Origin: CALVGQ01 sp964369385
GTDB taxonomy: Bacteria > Bacillota_I > Bacilli_A > Erysipelotrichales > Erysipelotrichaceae
Assembly: GCA_964369385.1 (NCBI GenBank)
Contig: CAYJEY010000008.1
Coordinates: 5,946 to 69,945 of the forward strand
DNA: 64,000 nucleotides
Direction: 5' to 3'
A program made the position numbers and the translations under genes. Under the pieces are notes generated by a model, which did not search any database, was not told the DNA's origin, and saw nothing but the letters and a program-made list of their open reading frames with translations. This document shows, piece after piece, positions 44,446-53,830 of the stretch (its first letter is position 1; each line of letters opens with the position of its first letter).

Positions 44446-45756
44446 ATGCCAAGTATTATTGATGTTTATGCACGTGAAGTGATCGACTCACGCGGTAATC
44501 CAACAATCGAAGTTGAAGTAACAACAGATTCAGGTGCGTTTGGACGCGCGATGGTACCATCTGGTGCATCTACTGGAGAAAGAGAAGCTTTAGAATTACG
44601 TGATGGAGACAAAACTCGTTTCCTAGGAAAAGGTGTATTACAAGCTGTAAGTAATGTAAATGACATTATTGCTGATGCAGTATTAGGAATGGACGTTACA
44701 GACCAAAATGGAATCGACGCAGTTATGTTAGAACTTGACGGAACAGATTTCAAATCTAAATTAGGAGCAAACTCTATTTTAGGTGTTTCAATGGCTTGTG
44801 CTCGCGCAGCTGCTGATTACTACGATATGCCACTATATAAATATTTTGGTGGATTCAACGGTAAAACTTTACCAGTTCCAATGATGAACGTAATCAATGG
44901 AGGAAGCCATGCTGACTCTACAGTTGATTTCCAAGAGTTCATGATTATGCCAGTTGGTGCTAGTGATATCAAAGAATCATTACGTATGGGATCTGAAATT
45001 TTCCACAACTTACGTAAAGTATTAAAAGGTAAAGGATACAACACTAACGTTGGAGATGAAGGTGGATTTGCACCTAGCTGTAACGATGGAAATGAAGAGC
45101 CTTTACAATTAATCGTTGAAGCAATCAAAGCTGCTGGATATAACCCTTCAAAAGAAGGTAAACCAGGAGATGTTGCAATCGCTATGGACGTTGCTGCTTC
45201 TGAATTCCATGTAAAAGGTTCTGATAAATATGAATTAGCGAAATCTGGACAAGGGACAAAAACAACTGAAGAAATGATCGAAATGTATGCTGAATGGTGT
45301 GAAAAATACCCAATCGTATCTATCGAAGATGGACTTGGTGAGTCTGATTGGGATGGATGGAAAAAACTTACTGACCGTTTAGGAGATAAAATCCAAATCG
45401 TTGGTGATGATTTATTCGTTACAAACCCTAAAATCCTTAAAGAAGGTATCGAAAAAGGAATTGCAAACTCAATCCTTATCAAAGTTAACCAAATTGGTAC
45501 ATTAACTGAAACTTTCGATGCAATCGAAATGGCTAAAAAAGCTGGATACACTTGTGTTGTATCTCATAGATCTGGTGAAACAGAAGATACTACAATCGCT
45601 GATATCGCTGTTGGGTTAAACTGTGGACAAATCAAAACTGGTTCAATGAGCCGTACTGACCGTATCGCAAAATACAACCAACTTATCCGTATTGAAGATG
45701 AGTTAGGTCCAATTGCTGAATACCAAGGAATTAACGCATTTTACAACGTGAAATAA
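44446..45756 (+). CDS. eno: enolase
   Basis: 436 aa; converts 2-phosphoglycerate to phosphoenolpyruvate. AREVIDSRGNPTIEVEV (residues about 9-25), SGASTGEREALELRDGD, the metal ligands around AMDVAASEF, SIEDGL and VGDDLFVTN, and the catalytic Lys in LIKVNQIGTLTET followed by VSHRSGETEDT are all present. AGGAGG precedes the ATG, and codon use is highly biased. Monocistronic, with its own terminator. Upstream cre box suggests CcpA control. Confidence 0.98.
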   Translation: MPSIIDVYAREVIDSRGNPTIEVEVTTDSGAFGRAMVPSGASTGEREALELRDGDKTRFLGKGVLQAVSNVNDIIADAVLGMDVTDQNGIDAVMLELDGTDFKSKLGANSILGVSMACARAAADYYDMPLYKYFGGFNGKTLPVPMMNVINGGSHADSTVDFQEFMIMPVGASDIKESLRMGSEIFHNLRKVLKGKGYNTNVGDEGGFAPSCNDGNEEPLQLIVEAIKAAGYNPSKEGKPGDVAIAMDVAASEFHVKGSDKYELAKSGQGTKTTEEMIEMYAEWCEKYPIVSIEDGLGESDWDGWKKLTDRLGDKIQIVGDDLFVTNPKILKEGIEKGIANSILIKVNQIGTLTETFDAIEMAKKAGYTCVVSHRSGETEDTTIADIAVGLNCGQIKTGSMSRTDRIAKYNQLIRIEDELGPIAEYQGINAFYNVK

Positions 45757-45763
45757 TTTTCAG

Positions 45764-45794
45764 AAAATGAGAAGAAAATCTTCTCATTTTTTTT
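45764..45794 (+). terminator. terminator of eno
   Basis: AAAATGAGAAG and CTTCTCATTTT form a perfect 11-bp stem around AAAAT, then T8. Confidence 0.8.
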
Positions 45795-45855
45795 GTTTCA
45801 TCTTGTATCTTCATTTTATTGGAGTATAATATATTTTATTAGGTAGGTGTGACAT

Positions 45856-46635
45856 ATGAATAATAAATTAAAAGTTTTATTACTTTCGCTATTAAGTAGT
45901 ACTCATGAAGATGAAACAAATTGTCGTATCGCTAGTTATATACTTGAAAATATAGATGAAGTTAGAGAGATGAACATTGTCGAACTTGCCCGTGTTTGTT
46001 TTGTATCGAATAGTTCAGTAAGTCGTTTTTGTCGAGAAATCGGGCTTCGTGATTTTAGTGAGCTTAGACAACTCATGGAACCTACCACGAATAGTTATCA
46101 CATTATAGGAAAAACAAGTGATTTTCAATTAAACACTACCCAATATATTGAACAAGTAGAAGAGGGGATTCGACTAGTCAAAGAAGGTATTGATTATGAA
46201 AAGGTTGAACGCATTGTCGATGATTTGATGAATTATCAGCGTATTGCAGCATTTGGCATGTTGAATGCAGAATCAGTAGCAATGGGCTTACAAAATGACA
46301 TGTTGTTGTTTAGAAAAATGATTACCACTAAAGTTTCATTTCAGCAGCAGAATGATTTTTTAGAGAGAACAGACCGTGATGATTTAATTATTATTTTCTC
46401 ATCGATGGGAATGTTTTTCCATCCATATATTCGACAAATTCGTTTCGACAAAAATAATAAACCTCGTATAATTTTAATTACGAGCAATGGGGCAATGAAA
46501 CCAGATGATTTATTTGATGAGGTACTTGTATATAAAACTGTTGAGTACGAAGCTTCTTCACCATTTCAACTTGAATTAATCAAAGGAATTATTGTACAAA
46601 ATTATGCAATGCGAATGAAAGATAAGATGGATTAG
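45856..46635 (+). CDS. RpiR/MurR-family transcriptional regulator
   Basis: 259 aa. The N-terminal HTH_6 domain shows MNIVELARVCFVSNSSVSRFCREIGLRDFSELRQLM (about residues 38-73). A SIS sugar-phosphate isomerase-like domain occupies about 105-245. Family members sense phosphosugars such as N-acetylmuramate-6-phosphate or glucosamine-6-phosphate. The neighbour, 16 bp downstream, is a MATE pump rather than a sugar gene, so its target is unclear. Confidence 0.92.
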   Translation: MNNKLKVLLLSLLSSTHEDETNCRIASYILENIDEVREMNIVELARVCFVSNSSVSRFCREIGLRDFSELRQLMEPTTNSYHIIGKTSDFQLNTTQYIEQVEEGIRLVKEGIDYEKVERIVDDLMNYQRIAAFGMLNAESVAMGLQNDMLLFRKMITTKVSFQQQNDFLERTDRDDLIIIFSSMGMFFHPYIRQIRFDKNNKPRIILITSNGAMKPDDLFDEVLVYKTVEYEASSPFQLELIKGIIVQNYAMRMKDKMD

Positions 46636-46651
46636 ATTAAAGGGATAGAAT

Positions 46652-48010
46652 ATGAAAAGGACATATACAGTGGATATGATTCATGGACCAATTTTGCCAC
46701 GCATGATATCATATGGTTTACCATTATTATTAACAGGGGTGCTTCAATTACTTTTCCATGCGGCAGATATCGTCGTAGTAGGTCAATACAGTGGATCAAC
46801 TGCTCTTGCAGCAGTAGGATCGACAAATGCTCTTACAAACTTACTAATTAATTTATTTATGGGATTGTCTATTGGGACAAGTGTATTGGTGGCAAGATAT
46901 ATTGGTTCACGAAGTTATGAGGACATTGAGCAGACAGTACATACTGCAATTAAAATGGCATTGTATGGTGGAGTTATTATGATTTTTGTTGGATTGGCGT
47001 TTGCTGAACCATTACTTGTCATGATGGGGATTCCCCTTGATGTACTTTCTCAATCAGTTTTGTATATGCGTATTTACTTTTTATGCATGCCTGCATTTAT
47101 GGTATATAGTTTTGGCGCTGCAGTACTTCGTGCTGTGGGAGATACACGTCGTCCACTATATTATCTGACAATTGCAGGAGTGGCGAATGTGTGTTTAAAC
47201 TTAATCTTTGTCATAGTGTTTAATATGGGGGTAGCTGGTGTTGCCAGTGCTACTGCCATTTCCCAGGTAATATCAGCTGTATTTGTTACAAATGCATTAA
47301 TTAAAAGTGATGGAGCAATTCGACTACAAAAAGATAAATTTAAAATTCATAAAGAAAAACTCATTATGATGTTAAAAATAGGTTTACCAGCTGGACTGCA
47401 AGGAACACTCTTTAGTTTTTCAAATGTATTGATTCAATCCTCCATTAATACATTTGGATCTGTTGCGATGGCTGCCAACACAGCAGCAGGAAATATCGAA
47501 GGATTCATCTATATTGGTATGAACTCTGTTTATCAAACAGCATTAAGTTTTACGAGTCAAAATGTTGGGGCTAAAAAACCAGAACGTATCATTTCTGTAT
47601 TTAAATATAGTACGATTTTAGTTGTGATAATCGGTTTAGTACTTGGGATTGGGGCATATGTACTGGGGGAACCATTACTACGTATCTATACCCAAGACCC
47701 AGCAGTAATCGAGGTTGGATTAATCAAAATGGGTTATATTTGTACCTTCTATGTCTTCTGTGGATTCATGGAAGTAATCTGTGGACTTATTCGAGGACTT
47801 GGTAACTCACTAGCACCGATGTTGATTGTGCTGATTGTCGTATGTGGATTTAGAATTGTATGGGTTTTGTTTGTGTTTCCGCTCAATCCAACACTTGGTA
47901 CATTATTTGTCTCATACCCAATTAGCTGGACGATGGCAACGATTTGTGAATTCATTTGTTTCGCTATTGTATATAAGAAATTTTGTAGGTCACTACAAAA
48001 TGTTAAATAA
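46652..48010 (+). CDS. MATE-family efflux transporter
   Basis: 452 aa with about twelve membrane helices in two related halves. The MATE patterns are VLQLLFHAADIVVVGQYSGSTALAAVGSTNAL in helices 1-2 and GLPAGLQGTLFSFSNVLIQSSINTFGS in helix 7. It exports cationic drugs or metabolites with Na+ or H+ antiport. Likely cotranscribed with the RpiR-type regulator. Its stop codon is inside the bidirectional terminator shared with the convergent FemX gene. Confidence 0.93.
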   Translation: MKRTYTVDMIHGPILPRMISYGLPLLLTGVLQLLFHAADIVVVGQYSGSTALAAVGSTNALTNLLINLFMGLSIGTSVLVARYIGSRSYEDIEQTVHTAIKMALYGGVIMIFVGLAFAEPLLVMMGIPLDVLSQSVLYMRIYFLCMPAFMVYSFGAAVLRAVGDTRRPLYYLTIAGVANVCLNLIFVIVFNMGVAGVASATAISQVISAVFVTNALIKSDGAIRLQKDKFKIHKEKLIMMLKIGLPAGLQGTLFSFSNVLIQSSINTFGSVAMAANTAAGNIEGFIYIGMNSVYQTALSFTSQNVGAKKPERIISVFKYSTILVVIIGLVLGIGAYVLGEPLLRIYTQDPAVIEVGLIKMGYICTFYVFCGFMEVICGLIRGLGNSLAPMLIVLIVVCGFRIVWVLFVFPLNPTLGTLFVSYPISWTMATICEFICFAIVYKKFCRSLQNVK

Positions 48011-48037
48011 AAATGGGCTCATGCCCATTTTTATTTT
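48009..48037. terminator. bidirectional terminator between MATE and FemX-like genes
   Basis: AAAAATGGGC and GCCCATTTTT form a perfect 10-bp stem around TCAT. It serves both converging transcripts and overlaps or touches both stop codons. Confidence 0.8.
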
Positions 48038-49221
48038 GTCTTATAACGATAATAATTAATTCTTCGTTTTATTTTTTTGAATAAGCGACTGTATTTTTCA
48101 AAACGCACACTTTTTTTGGTATCCACAATGCAATTAAATTCTCCAAGATGTTCAACAATTTGACTACCAAATGATGACTTATACATGTAGAGTCCATAGT
48201 AAGGATCATTGACATCTGTACTTCCAGAGAAACCACACATGTCATAAAGCTGAACACCACGCTCTTTCATCTGATTAATCATAAAACGATGAATAGCATC
48301 AGTTCCATTGATAAATTGAAAATCATTACGCTTATAAAGGTAGAGATCCCAACTCATATGCTGATCATATAAAAATAAACCTGCGGCAATCGCAACATGC
48401 ATACCATACTTTGATTTAAGTTGGTTTAAATCTTGAATAATTTTCTCTTTGGCTGCGCGGGCCTCAGGATCTTTTTGATATTTTTTTGAGGCTAATTCTT
48501 GTGAAATTTTTTCAATGGAAGCTTCAATGTTTAAAGTAGAAACAGCATAAATATGATGATCAGGGAATTCCTCCATGATAGCCTTAAAAAAATCAGGCGT
48601 ATGAGGCTTAAATCCTTTATTTATCGCTAAGTCAGTCTCAAGTAAGCATAGAATATCAATGTCTTGTGTCGTCTTGATTTGTGTTTCAATGCAATATACA
48701 TCTAGTTTCTTCATCGCAGACCGACGTGTGGAAGTCATATTTTTTAAAATTTGTGATTCCTCTTGGTGTAAGTCAATCATCAAGGTATAACGATTGGACC
48801 AACTTCCATCATAGCCATAACCATATCCTTTATGCTGATAGCCACATTTTTGAAAGAGTTCAGTGAGATGCTCGTTTTGGTCACGACGAATATTTGGATC
48901 AATTCGTATAAAAGCGATGTGTTGCTTTTGTGCTAATTGTTTTAGTTCCACAAGGAAATATTGCAATGCTGTAGTATTCGCAGTATCTATGCATAATCCC
49001 CAAGGGATATACCAATATTTCACACCCCATTTTTTAAATTCAAGGAGTAGCGCAGTAGCAATGAGCACTTCTTCATGATATAAACCTGCATAAATGATTT
49101 TAGCATTTTCTTGTCTTTGCTTCACAGCTCCCCACATTGAGGTTTTTCCATAGTGCGATGAGGGATGTGCTAAGACAAACTCATCAAATGTTTTGCGATC
49201 TAGTTGTGTTATAATTTTCAT
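48031..49221 (-). CDS. FemX/FmhB-type peptidoglycan bridge aminoacyltransferase
   Basis: 396 aa from ATG 49221, with GGAGGT upstream. Two GNAT-like halves are recognisable (SSHYGKTSMWGAVKQ near the start; SWDLYLYKRND...NGTDAIHRFMINQMKERGVQLYDMCGFSG near the end). They are separated by the Lys/Glu-rich coiled-coil insert (about residues 240-280) that marks FemABX proteins. The family adds amino acids from aminoacyl-tRNA to lipid II stem peptides. A single copy suggests a one-residue or short cross-bridge. Confidence 0.92.
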   Translation of the reverse strand: MKIITQLDRKTFDEFVLAHPSSHYGKTSMWGAVKQRQENAKIIYAGLYHEEVLIATALLLEFKKWGVKYWYIPWGLCIDTANTTALQYFLVELKQLAQKQHIAFIRIDPNIRRDQNEHLTELFQKCGYQHKGYGYGYDGSWSNRYTLMIDLHQEESQILKNMTSTRRSAMKKLDVYCIETQIKTTQDIDILCLLETDLAINKGFKPHTPDFFKAIMEEFPDHHIYAVSTLNIEASIEKISQELASKKYQKDPEARAAKEKIIQDLNQLKSKYGMHVAIAAGLFLYDQHMSWDLYLYKRNDFQFINGTDAIHRFMINQMKERGVQLYDMCGFSGSTDVNDPYYGLYMYKSSFGSQIVEHLGEFNCIVDTKKSVRFEKYSRLFKKIKRRINYYRYKTK

Positions 49222-49287
49222 ATTAACCTCCAATGCATTATATATTATACCATGCTAAATATTACTTAGTTAACTATTTTCAATAGG

Positions 49288-49316
49288 TTGACATAAAACT
49301 ACTTATCCATTATGAT
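49288..49316 (+). promoter_or_regulatory. tRNA-Arg promoter
   Basis: TTGACA (49288-49293), 17-bp spacer, TATGAT (49311-49316), 8 bp before the tRNA 5' end: near-consensus. A damaged copy of the same sequence occurs at about 49677-49706. Confidence 0.8.
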
Positions 49317-49324
49317 TTTCTTAT

Positions 49325-49401
49325 GTGCCCGTGGCGCAAACGGATAGCGCATCTGATTCCGATTCAGAAGGTTGCAGGTTCAATTCCTGTCGGGCACGCC
49401 A
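49325..49401 (+). tRNA. tRNA-Arg (anticodon CCG)
   Basis: Acceptor arms GTGCCCG and CGGGCAC pair fully; discriminator G and an encoded CCA end at 49401. The D-arm contains GGCGC...GCGC, the anticodon stem TCTGA/TCAGA encloses TTCCGAT with anticodon CCG at 49359-49361, and the T-arm is GCAGG-TTCAATT-CCTGT. It reads CGG codons, which should be rare in this AT-rich genome. Confidence 0.95.
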
Positions 49402-49866
49402 TTATAATTATTTTTACTTTTTCTTTTCTGGGATAGTTGCAACACTGGCTGGTATGGTATTTGTCAGCACGAAACTTATTGCACTTTCTACACTAACAAG
49501 AAGTGTTATATTCTCACTTGCTGTAATAAGCTTACATTCAGCACCTAAGGATCATTAATTATCTCTTCAAATATTGTAAGAAACAGTATTCTTCCATATA
49601 CGAATGTCGGTATGATAAATTTTTGAAATTAAAAACTCGGCGGCTACCAATAAAGGTGGTCGCCACTTTTATATACAAATAGGCATAAAACTACTTGAAT
49701 TATAGATATAATTAAGCAGGTAAAATATGCACACAATGTCATGTAAGGTGAACAAGATGACAATGACTAATAAAATTTTATAATCATGCCGGTTATTAAT
49801 TAAATATAAAATTTAATCTCAATACTATATATGGTAACATATTTATATATAGTGAGGAGGATGAAA
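49402..49866 (+). other. gene-poor region downstream of tRNA-Arg with relic sequences
   Basis: About 460 bp without a credible gene. It holds a hydrophobic coding-like stretch (about 49415-49558, no ribosome site, continuous with the tRNA), a GC-rich hairpin with T4 (GGCGGCTACC/GGTGGTCGCC, 49639-49664), and a partial copy of the tRNA promoter (CATAAAACTACTT at 49684-49696, compare 49292-49304). It also carries the word CATGCCGGTTA (49785-49795) followed by AATTAAATATAAAATT, a pair of words also found after zwf. Confidence 0.5.
49639..49670 (+). terminator. orphan GC-rich terminator-like hairpin
   Basis: GGCGGCTACC pairs with GGTGGTCGCC (10 bp, two G-U) around AATAAA and is followed by ACTTTT. 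No intact gene ends here, so it is probably the remains of a lost transcription unit. Confidence 0.5.
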
Positions 49867-50745
49867 ATGATGAAAAAATTAATAATAATATTGTTTTTTA
49901 TTATATCTAATGGGTGCTCAAAGAATGCTCAAATTGATTCGATAGAAAGCAATCAAACTGCATTGCCTACTGATCTAACTACAATAACTAGCTCGACTAC
50001 AATTTCTACAACTAGCACAACAACGATACCTGTTAATGGAGAACCGGTACACTCAGAAGAGTTAGTTATTCAAAGCTTTGAATCTCTTTTAGGTTATTGG
50101 ACTTCGTATTTTAATGAAGAATATTATCATTTTTATTATGATGGAAGTGATAAAATCTTTGAAATAGGATATTGGAATGGTGGAATATCACAGAGTAATA
50201 CTATTATTGATATCAGAAATTCATATGAAGGTGTAATAAGCTTTGAATATGAAAATGGGACGGAGACGATGCTAGTCTTTGAAAATCTTGGCTATTTAAG
50301 TTTTGTTAATAATGATACTAAATACTATGCTGGAAATGATAAAGATACTGCTTTTAGTTATCATGAAGATAGTAAGATTGAGTACAGTGAAGGAAATGGG
50401 TTAATGGATTTTGATCAGTTTGCTGGTTTTTATGAGAATATAGATATGCCATCTACATTTATCTATTTTGGATACTCAGATAATAATCAACCAATATTCA
50501 ACTATGGTCTTCGCGATGCTGGCGGTATTTTACCAGGCAAAGTCATATCCATAAACAAAATACAGGAAAATCAATATGAATTTGAAGTCTACTATCCTAA
50601 CACTTATGGAGGAGAAGGATATGGCGGAAATAGCGAGCATATCAAAACATTTACACTCACTAAACATGATGGCACCCTTGAGTTAATTAGTGATTTCATT
50701 CATGTGGATACTTATCATTACCAGCAGATAGAAGATTTATATTAA
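49867..50745 (+). CDS. hypothetical lipoprotein with Thr-rich linker
   Basis: 292 aa from ATG 49867, six bases after AGGAGG; the ATG at 49861 is too close to it. A lipoprotein signal ends at SNGC. A Ser/Thr-rich linker (about residues 35-65) precedes an acidic, aromatic-rich domain of unknown fold with short repeated patterns (GYWTSYFNEEYYHFYYDG, YFGYSDNNQPIFNYG). No family recognised. Together with the next gene it forms a pair of surface lipoproteins with AT-rich, accessory-looking surroundings. Confidence 0.7.
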   Translation: MMKKLIIILFFIISNGCSKNAQIDSIESNQTALPTDLTTITSSTTISTTSTTTIPVNGEPVHSEELVIQSFESLLGYWTSYFNEEYYHFYYDGSDKIFEIGYWNGGISQSNTIIDIRNSYEGVISFEYENGTETMLVFENLGYLSFVNNDTKYYAGNDKDTAFSYHEDSKIEYSEGNGLMDFDQFAGFYENIDMPSTFIYFGYSDNNQPIFNYGLRDAGGILPGKVISINKIQENQYEFEVYYPNTYGGEGYGGNSEHIKTFTLTKHDGTLELISDFIHVDTYHYQQIEDLY

Positions 50746-50897
50746 GCTTGTTGCTACAAATATTAAAAAATTAAAACATAGTGATGATACTATTAATTTT
50801 AGAATTGTTATTGTGTTTTTGAAATTTATTGTTCTTTTATTAATTATGATATAATCAAGCATATAAGATGGTGGATTCCATAGGAAGGATGTTGAAT

Positions 50898-52583
50898 ATG
50901 AAAAAATTGATTTGCTTATTGTTTCTAACAGCCGCATTATTCTTGTCTACCGCATGTTCAAATCAAGAAGTTTTAGAAAATGATACAGATACAGATGTTG
51001 TCGAGAATAATTCTGACAATAATGAGGAATCAAGTAGTGAAGGCGATAATCTTGCGGGCTTAACTCTAATCAATGAAGATGAAGAACCATATTTCGCTTT
51101 TGAGCTAGCTAACCCTAGTGGTGATTACATTGACGTAGCTTATCGTGAAAGTGGAGTAAGTTTTACCTTTTTTGGTGAAAATGAATATCAAAATGGCTAT
51201 GCATTTATAGCTGAATCAGAAACAATGTATGGTGAAGCGATATTCTTTGAAGAAGGGACTATTGAAGGTGATTATAAAACAATATATATAATCAAAGATA
51301 AGCTCGATGGTGTTTATGTATCAAATTCAATGGAAAATTATTGGGAAGAAGGCGAATATTATTATTTTTCTGGAGATGCTCTAGAAAGAAAAAAAGCTGA
51401 TTTCTATGGAGATGAAGGTGAAACACAATACTGGGTTGCCACTGATACAGTCATATACTCACTTGATGCCGGCGTGGAAATCGTGCCAGAAAATACTTAT
51501 GCGACAATGACGACTACAAATCAAGGGGGGACTATCAACCTAAATATGCAAGGGAACGGAGAATGGTTTTTAAATAATTATGATTCTACTCTAGGATTTT
51601 TTGGAGAATGGGGAGGAATTTATGCAGGTGGAGAAATACACCTAACACCAGATTTGAATACACTCTATGTAAACATTAGATATATTGATGCAGTATATTT
51701 TGATACACGTTCTGTTGCACTTACTTTTGAAAGAAGAGAAGAAGGATACGATATCTATGAACATGTAGAGTTTGATGAAGATTCTGCTCCTTTAACTTTT
51801 GTAGACAAAGAATTAGAAAGATTACTCGCTGAGTATTTGAATCTTTCAGTCGGAGAGATAAAAAAAGAGCACATGGAACTAATAAAAGTGATTGCGATAG
51901 GTGGGAATGCTTTGCATCCGTATGAAACAGATGAGATGTACTTTAATTATACAAGTATGGGCTATGTAGAAGAAGGAACTATCACAACTCTAGAAGATTT
52001 AAAGTACTGTACGAACCTAAAAGAGATATATATTGGAAAAAATCAGATTAGTGATATTTCGGCGCTGAGTGAACTCAATGAATTAAAAGTGATTAATTTT
52101 ACTATGAATCAGATTAGCGATGTTTCAGCACTGAATAGTCTTACGAATCTTGAAAAACTAACATTAGATCACAACAACATTAGTTCTGTCGAAGGTTTAG
52201 TAGGTCTAGAGAATTTAAAATTGTTAGATCTTGGTAGTAATAATGGTAATTCATTCAACGATGTTGAAAGCATATCCAAGCTCACAAGTCTTGAAAGCTT
52301 AACACTTTATAATAATGCATGCAGTGATATATCTGCACTTGCAAGTCTTACAAACTTAGAATTTCTATCTCTTAGTACAAATGGAATAAGTGATGTTTCT
52401 GCCTTGGAAGGATTAGAAAATTTAAATCGATTGTACCTAGGTCAAAACTATGAGTTAACAGATGTATCACCATTAAATAACTTATTAGAGCTAAGCTACC
52501 TTTCACTGAAGAAGACAGGGGTGAGCGACAGTAGTCAATTACCAAATTTAGTAGAAAATTACACAAGTATCGAATTTGAGTAA
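50898..52583 (+). CDS. leucine-rich-repeat surface lipoprotein
   Basis: 561 aa from ATG 50898, with GGAAGGA upstream. A lipoprotein signal ends at STAC. An acidic linker and a ~290-aa domain of unknown type, similar in style to the preceding lipoprotein (aromatic and acidic, with YYYFSGD), are followed by about seven 22-residue leucine-rich repeats of internalin type from about residue 360 (e.g. LTNLEKLTLDHNNISSVEGL, LTNLEFLSLSTNGISDVSAL). Probably a binding protein at the cell surface; ligand unknown. A TATAAT lies about 45 bp upstream. Confidence 0.85.
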   Translation: MKKLICLLFLTAALFLSTACSNQEVLENDTDTDVVENNSDNNEESSSEGDNLAGLTLINEDEEPYFAFELANPSGDYIDVAYRESGVSFTFFGENEYQNGYAFIAESETMYGEAIFFEEGTIEGDYKTIYIIKDKLDGVYVSNSMENYWEEGEYYYFSGDALERKKADFYGDEGETQYWVATDTVIYSLDAGVEIVPENTYATMTTTNQGGTINLNMQGNGEWFLNNYDSTLGFFGEWGGIYAGGEIHLTPDLNTLYVNIRYIDAVYFDTRSVALTFERREEGYDIYEHVEFDEDSAPLTFVDKELERLLAEYLNLSVGEIKKEHMELIKVIAIGGNALHPYETDEMYFNYTSMGYVEEGTITTLEDLKYCTNLKEIYIGKNQISDISALSELNELKVINFTMNQISDVSALNSLTNLEKLTLDHNNISSVEGLVGLENLKLLDLGSNNGNSFNDVESISKLTSLESLTLYNNACSDISALASLTNLEFLSLSTNGISDVSALEGLENLNRLYLGQNYELTDVSPLNNLLELSYLSLKKTGVSDSSQLPNLVENYTSIEFE

Positions 52584-52690
52584 GAATTGCAAGAAGTTGA
52601 GAAGTTGTCCTTGATAGAATGCATGTTTGTTCATAATTAATAAGTTTGTTTTTTAGAAGATGGTGAACTAAATTGTCATTCAAATAAATT

Positions 52691-52719
52691 AGATTGCTCC
52701 TTATTGAGTGGTCTTTTTT
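52691..52719 (+). terminator. terminator after the LRR lipoprotein
   Basis: AGATTGCTC pairs with GAGTGGTCT (9 bp, three G-U) around CTTATT, then T6. Confidence 0.6.
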
Positions 52720-52805
52720 ATTAAAGAGATTAAGTTTAGTCATAAGCAAGATTATGCTAAAATAGTGATGAGAGAGTCAAGATAGTGATTTTATGGAGGT
52801 ATAAA

Positions 52806-53153
52806 ATGGAGAGTTTAAGAGTGTTTAATTGCAATATGGAGTTGACTCTAGATATTATTGGGGGCAAGTGGAAACCATTGATAATTTTTCATATCGGAAA
52901 TAGTCAGAGGTTAAGATATGGTGAAATAAAGCGGCTTATCCCTGATATTAGTCAAAGAGTACTCTCACGGGAGTTAAAAGAGTTAGAGACCAATGGTATA
53001 TTAAGTAGAGAAGAGTTTAAAGAAAAGGTACTTAGAGTAGAATATTCCCTTACAGAAATCGGTGCTGAGGTATTGCCGTTACTCAATGCATTGACAAATT
53101 GGGGGAATAAATATAACATGGTTCATCAGTATGCAAAAATCAGATGTGAATAA
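52806..53153 (+). CDS. HxlR-family transcriptional regulator
   Basis: 115 aa from ATG 52806 (TGGAGGT upstream; a GTG at 52785 is unneeded). The HxlR winged helix is clear: NMELTLDIIGGKWKPLIIFHIGNSQRLRYGEIKRLIPDISQRVLSRELKELETNGIL. One Cys (residue 7) lies in the N-terminal segment, where redox-sensing HxlR proteins carry their reactive Cys. It is directly upstream of a nitroreductase gene, the typical target of electrophile-responsive HxlR regulators. Confidence 0.92.
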   Translation: MESLRVFNCNMELTLDIIGGKWKPLIIFHIGNSQRLRYGEIKRLIPDISQRVLSRELKELETNGILSREEFKEKVLRVEYSLTEIGAEVLPLLNALTNWGNKYNMVHQYAKIRCE

Positions 53154-53261
53154 GCTAGGGACAATTTTGTCCATAGGGATAAAAATATCCATAATTGATA
53201 ATACTAATCACAAAGCATAGAATGAATACAGATAAAGAAATTATCAAAAAAGGAGAAAAAA

Positions 53262-53810
53262 ATGAACGCAGTAGAAATGATTAAAAATAGAAGAAGTATT
53301 CGTAAATATAAAGACGAGATAGTATCAAGAGAACTAATAGAAGAAATTGTAGAAACATCTAGGTTTTCACCATCATGGGCAAATTTCCAAGTAGCACGCT
53401 ATAACTTTATTTCAGATAAAGAAATTATTGCCCGTATTGCAAAAGAGGGTGTCAATGATTTTATCTATAATAAAGCAACACTTGAGAATGCCAAAAATAT
53501 ATTAGTACTAAGTTATGTTCAAGGTAAAAGTGGAAAACTTGATTTAGAAAAAGATGATTTTGCGACATCTAAATCGAATGCATGGGAAATGTTTGATGCT
53601 GGGATTGCATGTCAAACATTCTGTCTTGCAGCATTTGAAAAAGGAGTAGGAACATGTATTTTTGGTGTCATTGATGACAAATCAATTGCAGAAATCATTG
53701 ACTTACCTGAAGGAGAAACAGTTGCAACACTAATCACATTCGGATACCCAGATGAATCTGTTGCCACATCACCTCGCAAAGCTGTGGAAGAACTTACACG
53801 CTTTAAATAG
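53262..53810 (+). CDS. nitroreductase-family flavoprotein
   Basis: 182 aa. The FMN-binding nitroreductase start MNAVEMIKNRRSIRKYKDEIVSRELIEEIVE and SPSWANFQVARYNFI are diagnostic, with GVGTCIFGVIDD and the closing TFGYPDES. These NAD(P)H enzymes reduce nitro groups, quinones or enones. Located 108 bp after the HxlR gene and 20 bp before a radical SAM gene, suggesting an inducible detoxification operon. AAAAGGAG precedes the start. Confidence 0.93.
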   Translation: MNAVEMIKNRRSIRKYKDEIVSRELIEEIVETSRFSPSWANFQVARYNFISDKEIIARIAKEGVNDFIYNKATLENAKNILVLSYVQGKSGKLDLEKDDFATSKSNAWEMFDAGIACQTFCLAAFEKGVGTCIFGVIDDKSIAEIIDLPEGETVATLITFGYPDESVATSPRKAVEELTRFK

Positions 53811-53830
53811 TTGTAGAGGAGGCAGATAAA

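Noticed and set aside
44820..45551. 243-codon open frame antisense to eno
   Set aside because: It lies wholly inside enolase on the opposite strand, lacks a ribosome site, and its Ser/Pro-rich translation is the usual mirror of biased GAA/GGA/ATC codons.
49325..49558. 77-codon frame starting in the tRNA
   Set aside because: It starts inside a well-formed tRNA-Arg. The hydrophobic part downstream may be a gene scrap but has no start or ribosome site of its own.
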